DNA from: Dioscorea cayenensis subsp. rotundata
Taxonomy: Eukaryota; Streptophyta; Magnoliopsida; Dioscoreales; Dioscoreaceae
Direction of reading: 5' to 3'
Length of the DNA: 64,000 bases
Assembly (NCBI RefSeq): GCF_009730915.1
Contig: NC_052481.1
Coordinates: forward strand, 2,170,001 to 2,234,000
Shown here: positions 60,201 to 64,000 of the stretch, in pieces
Layout: each line of letters opens with the position of its first letter
How positions within the stretch are numbered: position 1 is the stretch's first letter
Program-made: the position numbers and the translations under genes
Notes under the pieces: model-generated
What the model was told of the DNA's origin: nothing
Databases searched by the model: none
Seen by the model: only the letters and a program-made list of their open reading frames with translations

Positions 60201-60880
60201 TTTTAAGGCAAACCAACAACAGTTATAATGATAATCCAGTTCTTCCAATAAAGGCATGTGTAAAACAATGCATTCGGTCATTCAGATTCAAGGAGAAGTA
60301 TAACTACTTTTTTATCTTAAGTAAAATCACAAAGCACTGACTTCACACCTTATCATTTTTGGGCAATTGTACCATTAAGGTGTTATCTGACAATGGATGT
60401 GTAGGGCGTGGATGAAGACGTAGCTCAGATACACAAGACCATGTGTGCTGATATTGATGTAACCTTTGATTGTGCTGGATTTAGCAAAACAATGTCAACT
60501 GCTCTGAACGCAACTCGTGCTGGTGGCAAAGTGTGCTTGGTTGGAATGGGTCACAATGAGATGACTGTCCCTCTTACCCCTGCTGCCGCAAGGTGCGTAA
60601 CTAATTTCACATAAATATCTAATGACAGCATCTGATGTAATTAAGTCACATTGGAAGATCAATGCTTGTGATTCTGTCTTTTAACAGAGAGGTTGATATA
60701 GTTGGCATCTTCCGATACAAGGATACATGGCCCTTGTGCATTGAATTCCTGAGGACTGGTAAGATCGATGTAAAACCTTTGATAACACACAGGTTCGGGT
60801 TCTCTCAGCAGGAGGTTGAAGAAGCCTTCGAAGTCAGTGCTCGAGGTAGTACTGCTATCAAAGTCATGTTTAATCTTTAG
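57241..60880 (+). CDS. SDH: NAD-dependent sorbitol (L-iditol) dehydrogenase, intact copy B
   Basis: SDH oxidises sorbitol to fructose with NAD+, reclaiming carbon from the transport sugar alcohol; it is cytosolic. Six exons, 57241-57349, 58344-58411, 58642-58878, 59580-59870, 60405-60592 and 60688-60880, join in frame into 361 aa, close to the 364 of Arabidopsis SDH. The N-terminal [20 protein letters not shown] is typical of plants. The catalytic zinc site is carried by [11 protein letters not shown] and VIGHECAG, the structural zinc by [15 protein letters not shown] (an extra Cys replaces the usual Arg between the first two), and the coenzyme fold by GAGPIGLVT with IVDVDDHRL. The C-terminus ends AIKVMFNL as in homologues. 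The (GA)n tract ends at the start codon. It is the only undamaged SDH in the window. Confidence 0.96.
57484..57527. repeat. (ATC)n microsatellite in SDH-B intron 1
   Basis: About eleven ATC units with interruptions. The counterpart in copy A (37418-37432) is shorter and rearranged. Confidence 0.9.
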
Positions 60881-61056
60881 TTGTTGTCGAGGTTCTTTCG
60901 TTGTTGGATTTTGTTTATAAGATAGTTTGGCAGTTAGTTGAGACGGAATGATCCAAATGCTATTTCTAAGTTATGAGTGCCTAAAGAAAATAGAAAAGAG
61001 TGATGCTAGCTAGTTTGTCTTGAACAATCTCTGTTCTTAGTTTTGGTATTTATGTT

Positions 61057-61116
61057 ATATATTGTTCTCCTAACTCGTCATGCGGGTCACATGAATGAGT
61101 TAGGAGAACAATATAT
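61057..61116. repeat. 20 bp perfect inverted repeat at the end of copy B
   Basis: ATATATTGTTCTCCTAACTC at 61057-61076 is matched in reverse complement at 61097-61116 across a 20-base loop. Similarity to copy A stops within the left arm. Confidence 0.92.
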
Positions 61117-61567
61117 TAAAGACTTTAAAAAAATAATTTAGATATAGTATTTCACCTGTGCAGTTGTGTTATTATATAATCTTTAATATCTTGAATTTTG
61201 ATTTATTAAATTTACCCCTTGTCTGTAATCAGACTTCGCCACTGAGTACAATGCTGTTAACTTGCTAGGTAGTGTGTCTTTGCAAGTCGAGATAGCAACA
61301 CCACTACATTAAACTTCTTATTCTCCATTTGGACCAAATACCATGCTTGTTGATCTCCCAATCCTCTCTCCACCTTTTCAAAATCTAAGGATGTTCCTGT
61401 GAACGCCCCTAGATTATTTTTCTTCTATGTGACTTTGCTCATGATTGCACTAATTTACTAGGCACTTTATTATGACGTATTAAGTAGTAGTGCTGACATG
61501 CTAGTTGGTGATATCGATTTGGTAGTCAGTGGGTCTACTACGCCACACTTTTTCCTTCTTCTTCTAC
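61117..61567. other. Intergenic DNA after copy B
   Basis: AT-rich sequence with no recognisable gene; short ORFs are not supported by any family resemblance. Confidence 0.4.
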
Positions 61568-61570
61568 TTA

Positions 61571-62427
61571 GGTAGTGTTTGTTTCAAGGGATTTGGAGTT
61601 ACATGTAACTCCAAATCCCTTACCTTTTTAAAATCCGGTGTTTGTTTTGATGTATTTCATTTTTCATGTGCTTTTGAAATCCCATCATTGAGGGATTTTG
61701 GTTTACGGTCAAAATGACCGTAAAACCAAATCCCGGGAGTTCAAAACTAGTATATATGCATATGTATATATACATATATATATATACAGAAATCTATACA
61801 TATAGATATACATATACATATATACACATATACATATACACATACATATACATACATAAATATATACATATACACATACACATACACATATACATATATA
61901 CACATATATGTATATGTATACACATACATATACATACATATATATATACATAAATCTATACATATACACATACATATATATGTACGCACATACATATACA
62001 TACATATATTTATATATACATACATGTATGTATATACATTCCCTAGATATACCTATATATAGTATGTTTACATATATAAATACACATATATACGTATATA
62101 TATATGTATATATACACAAATATATACATATACATATACATATATATATACTCATATACATATACATATATATACTCAAATACATATATGTATATATATA
62201 TGCATATATGCATATACGCAGACATATCCATACACTTATACACATGTTTTCAATTCCAGATTTACAAATCCTTCCAAACAAACATAAAATCTTATAATAC
62301 AGTAATTCCGGTTACATCCAACCAAACACAAGATTTGACTGCACTGTATTTTGAAACCTAAGTATTTCCAGTTACATTGTAACTAGAAATCCACTGCATT
62401 TAGAATTACATCCAACCAAACGCTACC
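61571..62427. mobile_element. Tourist-like (PIF/Harbinger) MITE
   Basis: Left end GGTAGTGTTTGTTT and right end AACCAAACGCTACC (reverse complement GGTAGCGTTTGGTT) are imperfect inverted repeats, flanked by TTA at 61568-61570 and 62428-62430. TTA/TWA duplications are typical of the PIF/Harbinger superfamily. Further pairing of the subterminal regions (GGAGTTACATGTAACTCC; CCAGTTACATTGTAACTAG) supports the call. There is no transposase. The centre is filled by a microsatellite. Confidence 0.85.
61747..62240. repeat. Compound (ATAC/ATATAC)n microsatellite of about 490 bp
   Basis: Interrupted ATAC, ATATAC and ACATAT units inside the MITE. It produces long spurious Tyr/Ile/Met frames on both strands. 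Confidence 0.95.
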
Positions 62428-62486
62428 TTAGTCACATCCCTTTACTCCATTTCTATCATTTACCACCACCAACACCACCTTCTTTC

Positions 62487-62726
62487 GCCAATGACTTTCG
62501 GGTCTATTAGTACACGGGTCACCGATAGAGCTCTCACCGAGTGGTGAGAGTTCGATTCTCGGCTGAGGGCACATTTCTGGGAGTTGTGAATAGTGGTTGT
62601 GTACGGGTGGTTCCAGCGCCCACGTGAGCGCGGCCCCGTCCCCACTTGTTCCACCGAGGCTTGTGCACATCCCTGGGTCTCTAGTGGGTTCGCCCCGCTT
62701 TTCTTTCCCACAAAAAATAAAACACG
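62487..62726 (+). mobile_element. tRNA-derived SINE
   Basis: The 240 bp element is flanked by a perfect 10 bp duplication, ACCTTCTTTC, at 62477-62486 and 62727-62736. Its head resembles a tRNA, with a box-A-like TCACCGAGTGG and box-B-like GAGTTCGATTCTC (about 62545-62558). The body (CACGTGAGCGCGGCCCCGTC ... CCGAGGCTTGTGCAC) is GC-rich, unlike its surroundings, and the tail is A-rich. The body recalls the rice p-SINE1 type, but I cannot assign a named family. Confidence 0.88.
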
Positions 62727-62736
62727 ACCTTCTTTC

Positions 62737-63499
62737 TCCTTCTCCTCCTTATTATGTGAGGAAGCAAGGGTAATTACTCCTCACATAATGATTGTGATGA
62801 TGAAAAAATTGATGAAGAAGGCCGAGAAAAAATGATAAAAAGAAATAAATAAATGGAATAAAGGTATCTAATAATGCGGGCACTACGAGTAAAAAAATAT
62901 GACTATGGTTTAAATCCATACACTTTCATTTTTCAAGAACTACTAGCTATCTAGTGGTTTAGAAAATTTACTTAGAAATATGATTAAATAAAAAAATAAA
63001 TAAAATGAAAACTTTATATGAGAAAATGAGAAAACCTGATATCAGAAGACTAATGCAGAATGGTATAGCTGAGACCAGTGTATCACATAGTTTAAAAGAG
63101 GAAAGTTAGGAGCGACTTATTCTCAAGAGTTGGAGGAGAATGCCTTTTATATAGATTTAAAGAATGGGAGTTAGAAATCATTAAAGTTACAAAATTAATT
63201 TATGGAATTTCAGTAGTTAAAATCTTTTCAAATTCTGAGTTAATTTCTCGATTTTGAAAAGTTAGAAACCCTTTCAAGTTATGAAATTAAGTTTTAAGAG
63301 TTTAAAAAGTTGTTAAAATTTCTAACTTCCAAAACAATTATTTGGAATTCTAAGAATTGAAATTCCTTCAAATTCCAGGACAACTATTTATATTTTCATG
63401 TTTCAACCCTCAATTTCCATTCATTTTGTAATGAGCAAATTTCTTTATAGCTTCATACTTTTAAGCAAATACATATAACAATATCTTGTGTTATCATCT
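62737..63499. other. Intergenic DNA before copy C
   Basis: Contains a 12 bp perfect hairpin (ATTATGTGAGGA at 62751-62762 with its complement at 62778-62789). No gene is recognised. Confidence 0.45.
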
Positions 63500-63965
63500 A
63501 TATATAACAAGTTATATATTTAATTATTTTGTAAAATAGATAAAAAAAACAATATGCTTCTTCCTTTATACTGTTTGTATTTTTTTAATGATTTTAATTT
63601 AGTTACTAGTTTTATTATATTAACAAATATATTTCGATAAAAATTGTATTTTATTTATAAGTTTTTTTATTTATATTAATGAGCAAACATCTGCTTCATT
63701 AGAAATAAATATTGGTTATATAAAATTGAAGTGAAAATAAAAATTTAACACAAAAACATACGACTCAAATAGTAATAACAAAAACAACAATAATAATTGG
63801 ACCCAATGATAATAACAATAAGTCAATAACAATAATAATAGGACCCATCTAACTACTACTAATCTATTCATGAATAGTATCAAATAGTATTACACAATAG
63901 TATATAGTAATCATGGACACTAAATTTACACAATATCCATGTAAATAATAGGATGTAAATGACTA

Positions 63966-63996
<31 letters not shown>

Positions 63997-64000
63997 TAAT
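63500..64000 (+). repeat. Segmental duplication, copy C (partial, diverged)
   Basis: From about 63500 to the window end the sequence follows the PUB 3' flank of copies A (about 28140-28600) and B (47650-47930, then 50545-50700), including ACAAACATCTGNTTCATTAG-like, GTATATAGTAATCAT and TTTACACAATATCCA landmarks. It is more diverged than A is from B. No PUB coding sequence precedes it. An SDH copy may lie beyond the window. Confidence 0.8.

Larger units (their letters stand above)
46139..61075 (+). repeat. Segmental tandem duplication, copy B
   Basis: Counterpart of 27152-42257. It contains three insertions absent from A: a solo LTR (46324-46823 plus 5 bp duplication), an unclassified 2.58 kb element (47931-50510) and a Ty1/copia element (50843-55362). 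Without them it is about 7.3 kb. SDH exon 4 and the start of intron 4 are identical to copy A by eye; other parts differ by a few per cent. Confidence 0.95.

Noticed and set aside
61709-62361. Long Tyr/Ile/Met-rich frames on both strands (up to 190 codons)
   Set aside because: They are translations of the ATAC/ATATAC microsatellite inside a MITE, not genes.
62515-62580. tRNA gene
   Set aside because: The tRNA-like head has degenerate boxes, cannot form a good cloverleaf by eye, and is fused to a SINE body with target duplication.

Overview
This is a nuclear plant (angiosperm) window. It is AT-rich, with GT-AG introns, many AAT, AT and GA microsatellites, and plant-specific families: VQ protein, class B heat-shock factor, ATXR5/6 histone methyltransferase, U-box E3 ligase and plant mobile domain. 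Its transposons are typical of plants. A non-grass monocot such as a yam would fit, but that is a guess the sequence cannot settle.

Left half (1-26.7 kb), ordinary gene space: a partial gene running off the left edge (1-61, -); a truncated VQ-motif gene (1592-1873, +); V-ATPase subunit e (5293-7799, +, three exons, 70 aa); a class B heat-shock factor with an internally duplicated repression motif (8153-9371, -); a COR27/28-like clock and cold gene with an evening element (15230-15915, +); a hotdog-fold thioesterase (16825-19115, -); and an ATXR5/6-type H3K27 monomethyltransferase with E2F sites in its promoter (22499-23859, -). Between them lie AT-rich intergenic DNA, a LINE tail, a MULE-type MITE and a 0.9-1.2 kb tandem duplication.

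Right half (26.7-64 kb), a decaying segmental tandem duplication. One unit holds a PUB22/23-like U-box E3 ligase followed by an NAD-dependent sorbitol dehydrogenase (SDH). Copy A (27152-42257) has an intact PUB but an SDH with a one-base frameshift. Copy B (46139-61075) has a wrecked PUB (no U-box, a solo LTR inserted, a nonsense codon) but an intact six-exon SDH of 361 aa. A third, more diverged copy begins near 63500 and leaves the window. With later insertions subtracted, A and B are each about 7.2-7.3 kb.

The insertions are instructive. Copy A gained a Mutator-like region (mudrA-type transposase pseudogene, convergent plant-mobile-domain pseudogene, and an array of about 31 units of 41 bp rich in W-box cores) and a 1.1 kb hAT element in SDH intron 1, whose empty site survives in copy B. 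Copy B gained a 500 bp solo LTR, a 2.6 kb unclassified insertion and a 4.5 kb Ty1/copia element. Between A and B lies a LINE ORF1-like sequence split by a hAT MITE; its reading frame runs directly into the PUB fragment of copy B, giving a chimeric ORF. Past copy B are a Tourist-like MITE with a very large internal microsatellite and a tRNA-derived SINE with a 10 bp target-site duplication.
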